Assembly: GCA_043764135.1 (NCBI GenBank)
Contig: JAYUKV010000012.1
Location: 1-5,801, forward strand
DNA length: 5,801 nucleotides
Reading direction: 5' to 3'
Source: JAYUKV01 sp043764135
Lineage (GTDB): Bacteria > Patescibacteriota > JACMRA01
In this document: positions 5,132-5,801 of the stretch, piece after piece
Position numbering within the stretch: position 1 is the stretch's first letter
How the letters are laid out: every line of letters starts with the position of its first letter
Translations under genes and position numbers: made by a program
The notes under the pieces: generated by a model
Database searches by the model: none
Seen by the model: only the letters and a program-made list of their open reading frames with translations
What the model was told of the DNA's origin: nothing

Positions 5132-5713
5132 ATGGAATTTGGAGTCGAAGTTCGTCCAGGTGAATATCTGATTCGCCTTTTTGATGAGAATGGTAAAGTT
5201 ATAAAGACCTTTGTTAACAACGATGTTGAGTTTGGAGTTATAAAAAATACAACTTCTATTGCCAACCAAGACCAGTTCCATGATTTATTACATGCTTTTG
5301 CTTTTGTAATCGCTCAAGGATTGTTTAAGAAGTATGAATTTAATCCATTTGATGCTCTTGTAGAAACATTTGTAATTGAGCTACATCGAAGAATCGATCC
5401 AACTCAAACAATTAAACAATTTATCCAAGGATCAGAATTTGATCAAAATTACATTGCTTTACAACTATATTCTGCTGTTATGGGACTGTTCATTGAAAAA
5501 TTAGTAAACATTGAAGTGCTCACAGAAGATGTTCAAGACCTATTAGCAAACAATCAAAATGGTGTGTTAAAAGGTGTTTTCAAAAGATCTGATTACATTC
5601 TTGATGATACTTTAACGATTTCAGATTTTTATTCTTTCGTTGAAGATTACAGTAATCAAGTTTCAACAGAAGATTCATACGATTCTCTTTTTGAGGCACC
5701 TTGTAACTTATAG
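5132..5713 (+). CDS. Hypothetical 193-aa protein
   Basis: The frame is open from 5066 to TAG 5711-5713. Candidate ATGs are 5111, 5123 and 5132. I place the start at 5132 because the promoter at 5066-5094 predicts a transcript beginning near 5101, and other genes here have leaders of about 28 bases; 5123 is nearly as good. From 5132 the protein reads MEFGVEVRPGEYLIRLFDEN. The N-terminal 40 residues look like beta strands with turns (GEYLIRLFDENGKVIKTFV); the rest, residues about 50-193, looks helical and acidic, with a D/E-rich tail. No signal peptide remains with this start, and there is no membrane helix or catalytic motif I recognise. No Shine-Dalgarno is evident. It appears to be a single-gene unit; a T-run at 5760-5766 may help end it. 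Function unknown. Confidence 0.78.
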   Translation: MEFGVEVRPGEYLIRLFDENGKVIKTFVNNDVEFGVIKNTTSIANQDQFHDLLHAFAFVIAQGLFKKYEFNPFDALVETFVIELHRRIDPTQTIKQFIQGSEFDQNYIALQLYSAVMGLFIEKLVNIEVLTEDVQDLLANNQNGVLKGVFKRSDYILDDTLTISDFYSFVEDYSNQVSTEDSYDSLFEAPCNL

Positions 5714-5725
5714 CTAACTCATAGC

Positions 5726-5801
5726 TCAACTGTACATATTTATCAAACAATGATCTAAGTTTTTTTGAATGTTTTCTTTTGTGCTATTAAGAGTTCTTAA
5801 A
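5726..5801 (-). CDS. C-terminal end of an unidentified minus-strand protein (partial)
   Basis: Reading leftward from the window edge, one frame stays open for 24 codons to a TGA at 5726-5728. It begins LRTLNSTKENIQKNLDHCLI and looks like a charged, helix-forming protein tail; the other two frames on this strand stop within five codons. The gene would be convergent with the 5132 gene, 12 bases apart. The evidence is short and the call tentative. Confidence 0.4.
   Translation of the reverse strand, partial: LRTLNSTKENIQKNLDHCLINMYS

Noticed and set aside
5047..5265. Minus-strand open frame of 72 codons
   Set aside because: It is antisense to the promoter and start of the 5132 gene and has no independent signals.

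Overview
The window looks like a piece of an AT-rich bacterial replicon (chromosome, plasmid or prophage; about one third G+C by hand count). The bacterial reading rests on several sigma70-like promoters of the form TTGnnA, 17 bp, then a -10 often preceded by TGn; on hairpin-plus-T-tract terminators just after stop codons; and on a bacterial-type tRNA-Arg(UCU). The tRNA has no encoded CCA, and most genes have no clear Shine-Dalgarno. Protein-coding density is low (about 62 percent without the pseudogene). Most genes look monocistronic, with their own promoter and/or terminator, and most products match no family I recognise. This would suit a host-associated or intracellular bacterium, or one of its mobile elements, but the taxon cannot be named from the sequence.

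Layout. 1-90 is the tail of a plus-strand gene, followed by two adjoining stem-loops (91-195). A convergent minus-strand gene (305-850) encodes a 181-aa protein ending in two hydrophobic helices; its terminator is at 252-286. The 307-base gap 851-1157 holds divergent promoters and a hairpin. It leads to tRNA-Arg(UCU) at 1158-1232. Next come a minus-strand 251-aa protein with an armadillo-like stretch (1413-2168) and, divergent from it, two plus-strand genes (2415-2891 and 2975-3763) that probably form a transcription unit ending at a strong terminator (3783-3815). The 246-base divergent control region contains two large inverted repeats; one overlaps the -35 of the rightward promoter.

The right part holds a 95-aa HNH nuclease gene on the minus strand (4002-4289) and a decayed plus-strand gene (4477-4942). 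The decayed gene has two apparent single-base losses and an in-frame TAA, but keeps a good promoter and a textbook terminator, and its 5' half is clearly richer in G+C than its neighbours. A 193-aa gene of unknown function follows (5132-5713) behind its own extended -10 promoter. The window ends with the probable C-terminal tail of a convergent minus-strand gene.

Functional ties are weak. The tRNA would read AGA/AGG, codons expected to be common in such AT-rich genes. The HNH gene and the pseudogene beside it suggest a region of past insertion and decay. The divergent 1413-3763 block is the best candidate for an undescribed module, because two of its proteins share a faint helical-repeat-like segment and face each other across a control region with large dyads. 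No function can be assigned to it from sequence alone.
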